64,000 nucleotides of DNA from Doryteuthis pealeii (GCA_023376005.1 CM042157.1:57535202-57599201); one strand, 5' to 3'. Counted from the stretch's first letter, positions 1 through 11,566 are shown. Notes: generated from the sequence alone by a model not told the origin. Translations and numbers: made by a program.

Positions 1-19
1 GACTGCTAGAGACAGATGA

Positions 20-605
20 TCCATGACATGGAAATCAGATGTCACCGATAAGGTAAAGCGATAATTTTTTAAAGCCGTGGCCATATCAGTGCTACCACAA
101 CATTGTTGGAGAAGCAAGAACGAACTCATAAGTGACGTTCTTCTGTGGATACTAATACATGAGTATTAGTGTTAACCGACTATTTGTTGGCTGCATCACC
201 TGGATCCTAACAAAACGCTTAGAGAAAAAGCTAGACAGGAGCTACACAATGATGCTGTGCGCTGTCCTAAACAAATCTTGGAAACAGAATCTCACAAGAA
301 AGTTGTACGACCTCTTATTCCAAAATCATCCCGGTGAGACGAACATGATACGCTAAACATTGTTTGAGAAGCAAGAACGAACTCATAAGTGACGTTCTTC
401 GGTGTTTACTAATACATGAGTATTAGTGTTAGCCGACCATTTGTTGGTCGGCTCACACTTGTGTACTACACGAATCAGCTCTGAGCGGATTCTGGATGCC
501 ACGCAGAAGACCTGCTAGGAGCGATGACCGATAGGGAGAATTAGCGAGAAAGAGTCATGGGAATCTGTGCTAACATCATGATATGATAATGATGATGATG
601 ATGAT
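20..605 (+). pseudogene. non-LTR retrotransposon (LINE) 3' end, rearranged
   Basis: This is a decayed C-terminal end of a LINE polyprotein. Around 170-330 the frame reads TWILTKRLEKKLDRSYT and then a VLNKSWKQ block. Further on (470-570) comes QLxADSGCHAEDL...MTDRENW, a tail seen in many invertebrate LINE relics. Several frameshifts and stops break it. The 3' end runs into a (GAT)n tract near 587-604, consistent with RTE-like LINE tails (inference). A 90-bp piece (103-192) is a second copy of 359-446 sitting in the middle of the gene, so the copy is shuffled rather than simply truncated. Confidence 0.75.
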
Positions 606-1074
606 ACTTTAATAAATTTTATTTACCACAATAATGCATACGTAGTTTTATGTAATATATTCTATAGGAAACTCTCACAGAAAATAAAGATGGCATTATG
701 GAAGGAAGGATTAAAATATAAAAATGTGAATGTGTTTAGCAATAGTCGATTTGTTTACAGTTGCCCTTTTGCAAGAGAACAGACAGCTGTAAAGAATAGC
801 ATTAAAACGAGGTAAACAATAAGTATGGATGTACAAAAGCATAAAAATCACATATACGAGGTGTATTAAAAAATGTATCAAGACAGAAACTATATTTACA
901 GGCTTTTGGCTGGTTGTTTGGTTGAATTTTATGGCATGTCAACGTTAGGGCTATTCTATGCCGAAAACATTTTTTTCAAATTCATTATTGTTGGGTAGTC
1001 AATATTTTTAAAACAACTTTTTAAACCCATTTTTAAAACTCATTTTATAAGCTATTTAACCCATAAATGTGACC
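606..1074. other. intergenic, no gene recognised
   Basis: AT-rich sequence without a supported reading frame. The first 50 bases (to about 653) are also duplicated after the LINE copy at 1247-1500. I see nothing else to name. Confidence 0.6.
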
Positions 1075-1745
1075 CTAACAGGTACTATCACCCCGTATCA
1101 GAGTGGACTTGGGAGTGATGGCAAGCTACTCACCCCAAAGCTCCAGAATTGGAATCTCACCACTAGTACAGTTTAACGACATACCCAGGATACTAAGACC
1201 CTAAGAAACCTCCTTCCATCACGTATATGATAAAAAGGGTTGAGGGTTTGACGTTCTTCGGTGGATACTAATACATGAGTATTAGTGTTAGCCAACCTTT
1301 TGTTGTCGGTTCACACTTGTGTACTACATCAATCAGCTCTGAGCGGATTCTGGATGCCACGCAGAAGACCTGCTAGGAGCGATAACTGATAGGGAGAATT
1401 GGCGAGAAAGAGTCATGGGAATCTGTGCTAACATCATGATATGATAATGATGATGATGATACTTTAATAAATTTTATTTACCTCAATAATGCATACGTAC
1501 AATTTATCAGGTGCTAGGGCTTGACGTGATCAACCAATTGATCAGAGGAGGCCTCTTCGACCGCCCGTAGGACAAAATCAGGGCCTAAGTGGAGTGTTGC
1601 ATGGACTGCTCAACCACCAGGATTTCACCCTTAAGCATTACTAGTCGCTACCCACAGTCAACAAGGGTTTCCAACGGGGTGGGTCTTATTCTTCTGCAGA
1701 GGTGCAGTCGGCGAATTTACAACACCAGCTGACAGGACAGACAGG
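1075..1745 (-). repeat. dispersed repeat C, split by a LINE segment
   Basis: The two halves (1075-1246 and about 1503-1745) match the minus orientation of a roughly 460-bp dispersed repeat whose fuller copies lie at 33372-33905 and 55925-56370. Shared blocks include the segment around 'cttgacgtgatcaacc' and the 'ctccagaattggaa' block. Between the halves lies 1247-1500, a copy of the LINE end at 392-653. Confidence 0.7.
1247..1500 (+). repeat. second copy of LINE 3' end plus flank
   Basis: Nearly identical to 392-653, including the GAT-rich tail and about 40 bases of unique-looking AT-rich sequence beyond it. Inclusion of that flank means it was copied as a DNA segment rather than by normal retrotransposition (inference). 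Confidence 0.75.
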
Positions 1746-1839
1746 CTTCAGGTTTCTTACAGTAGCTGCTGTTATTAAGTGGTCACCTATGCAGGCTCAT
1801 TGCTACTTAACTTCGGCAATCTAGCACGGTCAGAGAGAC

Positions 1840-2255
1840 TTGACCGTAAGTTCCAATCTGTAGCGGTACCAGTGCTACTGTATGGCAGCATGTATGGCAG
1901 CATGTATGGAGAAAAAAGCTAGATAGGAACTACACAAGTTTGCTGCGTGCTGTCTTGAATTAATCTTGAAAACAGCACCCCGCAAGTAAGCAGCTGTACG
2001 GCCACTTGCCTCCTATCACACAAACCATCCAACAAAGATATGCTGGACTCTACTAGAGAAGCAGGGACGAACTCACAAGTGACGATCTTCTGTAAACACC
2101 TACAAATGGACACACCGGTGTAGGCCTACCAGTAAAAGCCTTCATCAATCAGCTATGTACGGATTCTGGATGCCGTGATGAAGACCTGCCAGAGAGAGAC
2201 GGTGGTGAGAGAGTGTCAATGGTATTTGTACTGTCAGAACGACCTGATGATGAGA
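1840..2255 (+). pseudogene. LINE C-terminal relic
   Basis: Read with frameshifts, the plus strand gives a VLNxSWKQHPASKQLYGHL block, then RSRDELTSDDLL and INQLCTDSGCRDEDLPE. This is the same LINE C-terminal family as 20-605, but a different, older copy. Stops interrupt every frame. Confidence 0.7.
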
Positions 2256-2286
2256 GTTGAGCATACTAGGCGTCGGATTGTTTATA

Positions 2287-3170
2287 AGAGACCCCGTGGT
2301 GTAATGGATAACATACTGGACTGCGACATCATAGTAAACGAGTTCGAACTCCAGTCGTGCTATTACGTTCACTTTGCATTAATACTCTTGGGAAAGGTAT
2401 GAACCCCCTTATCCCCCAGCTATCGGTTTACTCTTTGCCTGCCAAATTTCCCCCACGGTTGTACCAAATTTTCTTGATATTTTTACCTGTATTGTTCCCT
2501 ATTGCCAAAGTATCAAGTACAAGTCTCAGAATTGGTTCAAAGACAAAGCAAAAGATGGCAGGGGTGTTCACGTACCGATTTTTATCGTACCAATAGTACC
2601 ACTACCGTTCTTCTACAACAGTGGTTCTCAACCTTTTTTACACATGGACCCCTTTGATCCCTATTTTACTCTGGTGGGCATATATACATATATTACACAT
2701 ATATACATATATTACACATTCATATATATATATACATATATTACACATATATTACATATATTACACATTCATATATATTAACATATATACATATATTACA
2801 CACAATATTACATATATACATATTACACATCTATATACTATATTACACATTCATATATATACATATATTATACATTCATATATATACATATATTACATAT
2901 ATACATGTATTACACATTCATATATATACATATATTACACATATATACATATATTACACATAGCCATTCGATGTTCAAAAATCCCATTGTAATTTTATAG
3001 TTAAATACATTTTACTTGCATGGGTCCAAAAAAAAATTATATGGTCCTCGGGGTCCACATGAACCCCAGTTGAGAACCACTGTTCTACAAGGATGGTTTT
3101 GGCATTAAATAACTCACGAAGGTTGTCATGCCATTAAACAAAGAAACCATCAGATTGCTTGCCTATTATT
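2287..3170 (+). repeat. tRNA-headed SINE family D, interrupted
   Basis: The head carries a box-A-like 'gtggtgtaatggataac' and a box-B-like 'gagttcgaactcc', typical of a tRNA-derived pol III promoter. The 3' part, 'ggcattaaataactcacgaagg', resumes at 3091. It is separated from the head by extra sequence (about 2430-2600) and by the MITE at 2621-3082. Related copies lie at 36783-37015, 47085-47560 and 62885-63110. Confidence 0.75.
2621..3082. mobile_element. hAT-type MITE
   Basis: It starts with CAGTGGTTCTCAACC and ends with the matching inverted terminus (…GAGAACCACTG), the classic hAT/Charlie-like TIR. It is flanked by a perfect 8-bp target duplication TTCTACAA (2613-2620 and 3083-3090), as expected for hAT. 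It has no transposase; the interior is an expanded 'tatacatattacaca' repeat (about 2680-2970). The 123-residue open frame there is microsatellite read-through. Confidence 0.9.
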
Positions 3171-3600
3171 TCTAGTAGTGACCGGTGTTATCAGCAAGGC
3201 TTGGTCGTAAAGTTAATAGTGTGCTGAGTTATCTGTTCATATTCGACATTTTCTCTTCGAAGATATGACCCATCATGTATATTTATTTTCTTTCTTTAAA
3301 TCACACAAAATGTAATTTCATTTCAAACAAGCCTCTCCATTTACACAACCACAAAACAAAGATGAAAGAATAACCGGTACAGAAACGATGTTTACATTTT
3401 GCCCAGCTGCTGCCGACGGCGACAATAAAACAAAGTATTTATGTATTTAACAAAAGGAAATAAAAGTTATTTGGAATGTTGTTATATTTAGTGTTGCACA
3501 ACAGGATGCAGCAAAACCGTTAATTAAATGCAACTGATTAAAACTAGAAATATTTGCATTCACCGCAAAACTGGATCCATTTTCAATGAATGAATGAATG
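3171..3600. other. intergenic, nothing recognised
   Basis: AT-rich unique-looking sequence, ending in a short (GAAT)n run near 3586-3600. No gene or repeat recognised. Confidence 0.5.
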
Positions 3601-3629
3601 ACTTCGTAGGTATAAATGACAGATGAATC

Positions 3630-4395
3630 ACGTCACATCACCGAAGTTAAGCAGAGATGAGCTTGTTCGGTGCTTAGATGGGTGACTATTTAGATTGCTT
3701 AGAGCATCTGCTGTAACAAAGGCCTCTGTGTCAGGCTAAGTAAAGCTTGATAAATGATAATAGGTACTGTAAGCAATGCGTATCAGACTAAGAAAAGCTT
3801 AGAAAATAACAAGTTAAGCAACCCTGAGCCTGGTCAGTATTTAGATGGGTGACCATACTAGTAACAGCAGATACTATAAGCAATGAAGGGCCTGTGTGCC
3901 ACCCTGAGCCTGGTCAGTATTTAGATGGGTGACCATACTAGTAACATCAGGTACTGTAAGCAATGAAAGGCCTGTGTGCCAGACTAAGAAAAACTTAGTA
4001 AATAAGTTAAGCAACCCTGAGCCTGGTCAGTATTTAGATGGGTGACCATACTAGTAACAGCAGATACTATAAGCAATGAAGGGCCTGTGTGCCACCCTGA
4101 GCCTGGTCAGTATTTAGATGGGTGACCATACTAGTAACATCAGGTACTGTAAGCAATGAAAGGCCTGTGTGCCAGACTAAGAAAAACTTAGTAAATAAGT
4201 TAAGCAACCCTGAGCCTGGTCAGTACTTAGATGACCATATTAGTAAGAGCAGGTATACTAATCAATGTAAGGCCTGTGTGCCAGACTAATAAAAGCTTAG
4301 TAAATAAAGAGTTAAGCAATGATGGGTTTTGTCAGTACTTAGATGGGTGACCAGTTAATAACAGCAGGTACTATATACAATATACGCCCTGTGTG
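3630..4395 (+). repeat. tandem 5S-rRNA-derived SINE array
   Basis: Units contain the 5S rRNA internal promoter region: 'atcaccgaagttaagcag' (A box) and 'ttagatgggtgacc' (C box). They resemble 5S-derived SINEs (SINE3 class). The starts of the 'accctgagcctgg' block fall at 3821, 3901, 4014, 4094 and 4207. This is an 80+113-bp pattern repeated, so 3821-4013 and 4014-4206 form a 193-bp direct duplication. An intact 120-nt 5S gene is not present. Confidence 0.85.
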
Positions 4396-4424
4396 CCTAA
4401 CCGGTTACCTCTTAGACTGCTCTG

Positions 4425-5190
4425 GTATTTACCTATAGCTGGTTGGGTTCATGTCTTTCTAAAAGGCAATATCGCAAAGCTAAACGTTAACAGTCCCATC
4501 CAAAATTTGAACTTGGTTCGCCGAATCAATTTCTTGCGATGATAACCAAGCGCAATCCCCGATAAACCCCCTGTTTATTCAGAGTCGTGTAGAAAGATTT
4601 TTGCTGTTGTAAAAGTTTTTGGTCGTTATTTTCCTGATCTCCCACCAGGTCAGATTACCTCAAGGTCTTTAACGAGGGGGCCACGCACAAACCGACACTC
4701 GTGCGCTGGCCAGTGCAAAAACTGTGGAATCCCTTTGACATTCCCCTTTTGAGGTCCCTGTGGCACCGGGCAATAAACCCGGCCCTGTCCCTTTTAGACG
4801 AGGGGGCAGGTGCTGCATATGGGGGGAAGCTCCTAGGGACCACGTGATTAATTTTACCATCCAGAATCGAAGTTTTCGAACACAATGAAATGTGTATGTA
4901 TTTACTCAAATCGTCTGTTACGGACAGGATGTGGCACAAGGTCATTTTAAGCGGTTTGAATTCCGAATTTCCCTTCTGGATTGGTTGTATTGAAAGGCAA
5001 AGAGCACAGTCTGTCCTGTTATTTACCCATAGCTGGTGAAAGAAGAGGTGGATTCCTGCCTTTCCTAAAAGTATATGCGCGAAAGAGAAACGCAGGGTCA
5101 TACTCGGGATACCACTGTTGGGAAGGGTGGGGTCTTGTCTTTCTGAGTCAGCGTATTCTAAACTCTTCCGATTTGATTCTCCGCACATGA
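4425..5190 (-). repeat. SINE A fragments and dispersed repeat G
   Basis: 4425-4555 and about 4895-5080 are minus-strand pieces of SINE A, with the 'atttacccatagctgg' block. 4655-4860 is a separate repeat, G, shared with 60905-61130 ('gcaataaacccggccctgtc' block and a 'gggggcaggtg' block). The 177-residue minus-strand frame across this region has no recognisable domain and is explained by the repeats. Confidence 0.6.
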
Positions 5191-5614
5191 AAAATTAGCA
5201 TAATCTCTCAAACATGTTTAGTCTTGTGCCATACTTGTCCAAAGTAGGTTATTTTTTTAGTGTTTTTTTTTTTCTTTTTAATTAAAATCTTTAGAACGCT
5301 CCGTCTTCCGCGTTCCTGGGCGCTGCACTCATTGCGTGTGAACGATATTATCAGCTAAGATTACTCTGTTGGTTTTGGGTACTGTGAACTCAGTCGGCTG
5401 ATTCGCGGTTGCTGACATTAAAAAAAAAATTATAAAAAATAAAACAAGACAAATTATCGTCTCCGTTGTCATGTTCTCGAAAAAGCCGAGGCCATTAAAG
5501 TTGAATCTTTGAGGTCTGTTTTGACAGAAGGAAACATCAAATATTTTGCTTTGTTTGCGACAAATGATACGTTTAGTAATTAGAGTCTATTTCCCGACAC
5601 CCCTCTCCCTCTCC

Positions 5615-5615
<1 letters not shown>

Positions 5616-5664
<49 letters not shown>
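5616..5664. repeat. (AT)n microsatellite
   Basis: Uninterrupted AT dinucleotides. The flanking 5190-5790 is AT-rich without recognisable genes. Confidence 0.9.
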
Positions 5665-5668
<4 letters not shown>

Positions 5669-5794
5669 GTTTTGTTTTAAATCTTTTTTGTTGGTAGTTA
5701 CTGTTAAGTGGTTGCAATAAAAACAAAACAATCAAAACTGACATTTGATTTTCTTTTTTCAAATAAAAAAAATTAAAATGAGAGCCCTGTTTTC

Positions 5795-6652
5795 ATTATT
5801 GCACGAGGCCAATCAATTACAAATGCCTCTCACATAATATGCATACAGGATGTCCCCCAATAAAAGGATAACCGAACAGTATCATAATTGCTCGTGGCTA
5901 ATCAATTACAAATGCCTCTTACCTAATATACATACAGGGTGTCCTCCAATAAGGACGGATAACCGACAGTATCATAATTGCTCGTGGCTAATCAATTACA
6001 AATGCCTCTTACCTAATATACATACAGGGTGTCCTCCAATAAGGACGGATAACCGAACAGTATCATAATTGCTCGTGGCTAATCAATTACAAATGCCTCT
6101 TACCTAATATACATACAGGGTGTCCTCCAATAAGGACGGATAACCGAACAGTATCATAATTGCTCGTGGCTAATCAATTACAAATGCCTCTTACCTAATA
6201 TACATACAGGGTGTCCTCCAATAAGGACGGATAACCGCACAGTATCATAATTGCTCGTGGCTAATCAATTACAAATGCCTCTTACCTAATATACATACAG
6301 GGTGTCCTCAATAAGGAGGATAACGAACAGTATCATAATTGCTCGAGGCCAATCAATTACAAATACCTCTTACATAATATGCATACAGGGTGTCCTCCAA
6401 TAAGACGGATAACCGAACAGTATCATAATTGCTCGAGGCCAATCAATTACAAATACCTCTTACATAATATGCATACAGGGTGTCCTCCAATAAGGACGGA
6501 TAACCGAACAGTATCATAATTGCTCGAGGCCAATCAATTACAAATACCTCTTACATAATATGCATACAGGGTGTCCTCCAATAAGGAAGGATAACTGAAC
6601 AGTATCATAATTGCTCAAGGCCAATCAATTACAAACGCCTCTTACTATTCTA
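5795..6652. repeat. 91-bp tandem satellite, about 9.5 units
   Basis: The unit carries 'agtatcataattgctcg', 'aatcaattacaaatgcctct' and 'catacagggtgtcctcc'. Unit starts at 'agtatc' fall near 5878, 5968, 6059, 6150, 6241, 6328, 6418, 6509 and 6600. Two subtypes exist: central units have 'cgtggcta', the first and last ones 'cgaggcca'. The open frame inside is incidental. Confidence 0.95.
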
Positions 6653-6971
6653 TTCTATTAAGTTTACTCAAGCATTCAAATATTCTTGTTATAGATTCCT
6701 CGTGAATTCTTCTCATATTTATATTGTACGAAGAAACGATATATTCAACCAACTATCGCTATTCTGCACTTTTGCCGTAAATTGTTTATCTTATTATATA
6801 TTCCTAAATAAAAGACACTAGAAACTTTTTGTGTTATGAAAATAATGTCTCTTGTTTAGTTTCCGTGCAAATAAATAGGAAATAATGAAGCCACCTATTG
6901 TTTATTGTATCACATAACACGTGATGTTTTCTTTTTGAAAAGCCTCATATAAATATTCAGAGAAATTATAT

Positions 6972-7032
<61 letters not shown>

Positions 7033-7860
7033 CAGAAGTACCTGGTCCATGACCGGACTGAAAGGATTTAGGAACACCAGGGAGTGGGGAGAGGGAGGTT
7101 AGAGAAGAGTAAATGGAAAATAAGTCAGCAAATTCCGTATCAATTTTTTCTTAATCGCTAAGAATTCGTTTATTTTAGTAATTTTTTTTTTGTTTTGAAA
7201 TTTTTTTTTTAATGTAACCCTAAACCCGTACATGTCTTGAAACAGTTTTCTTTTTCTAAAATCAATTTTTTGTACATATGACAAATTTAAATTCAGTTAT
7301 TAATTGCTTGTTGAGTTACATTGATTTTTAATCAATGTATTTTGTTTTAAGAAACAAGATCTTCTATAACAAATTTAAATTCAGTTAATTGCCTATCGAG
7401 TTACAAGTGAAAAATTAATGTATTCGTTCTTATAAAGGAACTAAGAATTAATAATGTGTCCTTATTTGTAAGTAGAAAAATCCAATATTCACTTAGTTAT
7501 TTCTCGAAGGCCGTATAAGGTTTGTCGCTACCTGATGCTAAGCATTTCATAGGTCTAATGTGTTATTGACATTATGTTTCCAGAACTTTTCTACCATATT
7601 CGTGGCAGTGGATATGTATTCAGTAAAGTGAATCTCTTGGTCGTTTGCGAATAATCCATGACCATTCAAAATAAAGTTTTTATTCAATACTATGTACATG
7701 GCATGAACAAAATGATCACTAAGCTTCAGTTAATGGTCAATGGTGTAACATTTCTGGTTAATAAGAAAATGATTTCTATAGTTAGTGTAGGGGGCTAGAA
7801 CTCTCCTGTGTCCAGAAAGTAGGAAGGGTAACGTCTCTTGTCAGGTGGTAAGAACTCTCT
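6653..7860. other. AT-rich intergenic with AT microsatellite
   Basis: No gene recognised. It contains a long (AT)n run at about 6977-7030 and a short direct repeat of the block 'caaatttaaattcagtta' at 7281 and 7371. Confidence 0.6.
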
Positions 7861-8289
7861 CTTAACTGGTATCGGCTCTGATGAGTAAACCTCGAGAATT
7901 GAGCTCTCGCCACTCAGTCAACTGTGACTGAAGAAATCCCCTCAGTGACGGAGTATAGCCGACTACACCACCTGAGCACCTCCTCAGCGAGGGAGATAAA
8001 TAACTGTAAGTACTGCCGTTAAGTACTCGTTCTATGTTTTGTCTAGTATGTTTGTACATATTAATAAAATTGGTTAAAGGTACGTGTGCTTTCCCCTTGT
8101 TACTTTGATTTGTGTACCTTTATATTATTCCTCATAGACTGAATACAGAAGGAAAGTTACTTGATAAGTAACCGAAACTCACCAGAAATCGAGCGGACTG
8201 TAGAATGCTCCTCGTTCCAATAGCAAAACCGACGAGTAGTTCAATTCCATGATTCTTTTGTTTGTTTTTGATATGTTATGTATTTGGTT

Positions 8290-8345
8290 TTGGGATCATC
8301 AGGAGAGAATGTGCACCGTTTCGGGGCCTTTCTCTCAACGGTTTT
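8290..8345. repeat. dispersed repeat I fragment
   Basis: The block 'gatcatcaggagagaatgtgca', followed by a 'cgtttcggggcc' block, recurs at 20022-20045 and 46407-46460. The antisense contains CTGATGA but no downstream GAAA in register, so I do not call a ribozyme here. Confidence 0.5.
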
Positions 8346-8504
8346 ATTTGCACACCGCCCCCTCCTCCCACTGATGTGAGGCACACGGAATATATCCATT
8401 GTATCGTACAATCAAATATACAACTGAATAACGGCGAAACGATGTTTTTTAAACAGCGCGTGTTATGGAAATTCATAGACTGAATACAGCTATTCCTATA
8501 TTAG

Positions 8505-8665
8505 TAACTAATCTATGACAAATTTATTTTGGCATATTGTTCCATTCTTTGAAAACAACCCGTTCTTACTTCTAAATCTGAAGGTTGTCTTGCATGAATC
8601 CTAACTTTAAGTTCTTGCCAAAATGTTTCTGTTGGGTTCATATCCAAACTTATTGCAGGCCAACG
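8505..8665 (-). pseudogene. Tc1/mariner transposase C-terminal relic
   Basis: The minus strand reads RWPAISLDMNPTETFWQELK, then VRIHARQPSDLEV, and ends near QYAKINLS. This corresponds to the last part of a Tc1-type DDE transposase (WPxxSPDxNPIExxWxxLK, catalytic region near the final acidic residue). Only about 50 residues remain, with a frame break after SDLEV. It abuts the SINE at 8670, and the rest of the transposase is missing. Confidence 0.8.
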
Positions 8666-8669
8666 TAAG

Positions 8670-8935
8670 GAGGCGCGTGTTGGTGTAATGGTTACCGTCG
8701 TAGGACGCGACGAGACTAGTTCAAATCCTTGGCGAGGCTGTTTGCATTTCACTTAGCGCTAATAACCTTGGGACAGTTATGAATCTAACTATTCTCCCTC
8801 CATCTATGAGTAAATTTAACCTGGGTTAGGCAGCCAGTCTAAGAGAAGGAAAACTCTGAATTCAAACCTGTTAAACTCCGTTTAATAAATTGACGTTGTG
8901 TCACATTCTGCTCGTGTGGAGGGGTTGGTAAATAC
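8670..8935 (+). repeat. SINE A, near full length
   Basis: The tRNA-like head has 'tggtgtaatggttaccg' (A box) and 'agttcaaatcc' (B box). It is followed by the body 'gctgtttgcatttcac', 'ttaacctgggttaggcagcc' and the 3' part ending 'gtgtggaggggttggtaaat'. About 265 bp. Other copies lie at 38243-38635, 54527-54755, 44706-44975 (-) and 18945-19185 (-). Confidence 0.85.
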
Positions 8936-9990
8936 ATTCTTTGAGGGGTGGGTTAAGGTCCCCGAAAGGTAATCTCTACCAATGATTAATGACGCAAGAA
9001 ATTGTGACCTAAAATTAGATTACAGCATAGATTTTGAATGAGAAAACGTGTCATCCCTTTGTATAAGGCTCCTTTTACTTGTAAGTCCTTTACACAGTAT
9101 CCAGGTACTTGTATGGATCGGCATTAAATGACCCACTGAGGTTGATATGCCGTAAAACAAACCAGACCAAAACTTGTATGGATAATGCAGAATTAGCGAT
9201 TACCACTTTTTTGAGGCACTGGTAAGTTTTTGCGTTGGTTTTCTTTTGCAATTTTCGAGTTGATAAAATTCTCAGTGCCCCCCTCCTGTCAACCAACGCC
9301 TTTAGTAGAAGAGAAGACAGAGATTATAGGAGATACAAAGAAGAGCGAAATACATAGTTGTATAAGAAATATCCTAAGAGGAATATAGTCTTTTGTAGAT
9401 AACAATTTTGAGGTTACAGGTAAAAGGGGAAAGTATAAACACTGTGATACAAGCATTATCATCGCCGAGTCACGTTCAAACTCTGGACGAGGCTGTTAGC
9501 ATTTTTTTTCTTTTGCGTCGATAAAATTCTCAGTGTTGCCATATCAATCAAAAACCCTTTGTAATTTTCCATTTGCTTTGATTTCGGTAGTAATAGTGAA
9601 TAAGGCTGCCGAGTTTAGCCCATAATGACGCGTATGGTATAGCTTTGCTTCAACAGGCTTTGAACAAATGCCTTACTTTGCCGCATGTCAGGCATTTGTC
9701 CTTCTTAACGTGGCATAATGACCTTGCGCGTGTCTTGCTCCGACAGAAAAAAAACGTGCGTTTAGTTAAGGTTGATATTTTTGAAGAGCATAATGTTTCA
9801 TGTGATGGTAGGGGGGGGGCAAATAGGCGGCAAGGGGTATCGTAATTTTCAGCATTTTATTCTAAATTTAATATTCTTGCCTGATCATAGGTTTGTTGTA
9901 AGAGAGTATTTTTGACAGGTATTTGTGGACCTTTAACCCATTTAAGAAAGCATTTCGTATTAATTCGGCTCGATATTGTTCCGTTGATAC
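8936..9990. other. repeat-poor intergenic
   Basis: It contains a SINE D 3' tail near 9118-9165 and a short diverged direct repeat of 'gataaaattctcagtg' (about 9260 and 9520). I found no gene. Confidence 0.5.
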
Positions 9991-9991
9991 C

Positions 9992-10482
9992 GAAGAAAAT
10001 GAGGCTGACTTCAGATTTAGGTCGGAAAATTAAAACGGGAAGTTTTTTGGTGATACCCAATGACTACAGACTATGAATTAACATTTTGCGAATTGGGTTA
10101 CGGTTTTAGGCGATTAAGGTTGTTTTTAATTACGTATTGCTTAAAAACAATAAACAACAACAACAAAAAATTTAATGTTGAAAAATATTTTTTAAACTAA
10201 GTTTAATTGAAATTATACATTGCAATACTAACACAAACAACTGTCTCAATAATAGATTCAAAAATTAATTTAAATGATTAATTAAATGTATAGTAATTTG
10301 GGTTTTTTGTTGTTTTTTTTTTAAAGCAATACGTAATTAAAACAACCTTAATCCCCTAAAAGCGTAACCCAATTCGCAAAATGTTAATTCATAGACTGTA
10401 GTTAAACTGTCATTGGGTACCATCAAAAACCTTTCCGTTTTAATTTTCCGACCTAAATCAGAAGTCAGCCGAAAATGAACAG
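9992..10482. mobile_element. long-arm foldback (hairpin) element
   Basis: The left arm 9992-10143 is the inverted copy of the right arm 10323-10482, about 150 bp each, with small gaps. Inner blocks such as 'ttttgcgaattgggttac' match exactly in inverted orientation. The spacer is about 180 bp of AT-rich sequence. No coding capacity and no clear target duplication were seen. Confidence 0.8.
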
Positions 10483-10744
10483 CCCTTACTTACAGACTTT
10501 ATTAAGTCTTGATAAAATCCGTCAGAGGATTTTGAAGGCAGTGGTGCCTTGTAGCTAGTAAGTGTTGCGAGACTATTTAAAACTTGAAAAAACTTAGAAC
10601 AATATGTCTTAAAATGTGCTGAGACATATTTAGTGAGATAGTGCAGCTTATTAACCTTTTGGTTGCTGTACGTACTCAAAAAGTTTATGAAGTTATTAAC
10701 CAGTAATTATATTTACAAGTTCGGCATCAGACGCATTGGGTCTA

Positions 10745-11000
10745 TAAAAAAAAGGTTGGCTATTGTGGTATCAGCCGAACAGCGAAAGAGTCTATCCCCT
10801 TTTCGCTAGCGCTAGACCATAGAGATTGTTTTTGTTGAGCTGGAGCGCCACACATACAGTCAGCTTCCCACTTTACCGTACAGATCAAATTTCCCAATTT
10901 GTGCTACTCATACGCTGTTGGTGGGAACCGGTATCGAACCAGGAACTTTGCGATTACCTAGGCGGGTGCTCTACCGACTGAGCTAAATCGGCCCCTGGGG
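10745..11000 (-). repeat. SINE B copy
   Basis: Minus-strand copy of the SINE whose plus-strand head reads 'tttagctcagtcggtagag' with B box 'ggttcgatacc'. The head here is at the right (about 10928-10995) and the tail at the left. Confidence 0.85.
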
Positions 11001-11454
11001 GTCTGTAGTAAAGTAAATTAGCCATTATAAAAATAGCAATTAACAGAGAATTGTCTAAATTAAAATAATATGACAATAGAAGCGGCTTACGGCAAAGGTT
11101 TTGAAAATTCCACCGAAGACAGTAGCATAGCGAACTATATTCGTCAGGACGACTCTAATTCAGGGCGTAGTATGTTATATCACAGTGGCACGTTTTTTTT
11201 GTTTTTTTGTTTTTTTTTGCGGGGGGGTGTATTTACTTATCAAGAACTGTGAAGAGTACTAGAAACCAATTGATTTTTAATTATTGATTTATATCGTTTT
11301 AATTAGTAAAAAACAAAAACTACATTTTTAATTTTTCCTTATTATAAATATATTAAAGTGTATGCGTGAGCTTAGAGTTTAATGACATCTTTTTACGAAG
11401 TTATAAGTTGACAGGTACATACCAAAACAGACGCGACTCTTATATATGCGTCTG

Positions 11455-11515
11455 AGTGTGTGTTATATATGTACATATACCTGTGTATATATATATGCGT
11501 ATGTATGTATGTATG

Positions 11516-11557
<42 letters not shown>

Positions 11558-11566
11558 ATATATAGT
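11455..11566. repeat. AT/GTAT microsatellite
   Basis: (TATG)n and (AT)n tracts. The sequence from 11000 to 11455 is AT-rich with no recognised gene. Confidence 0.85.

Noticed and set aside
4655..5188. 177-residue minus-strand frame
   Set aside because: Overlaps repeat G and SINE A pieces and has no domain.
5795..6652. CRISPR-like array
   Set aside because: Contiguous 91-bp units without variable spacers, in eukaryotic DNA; a tandem satellite.
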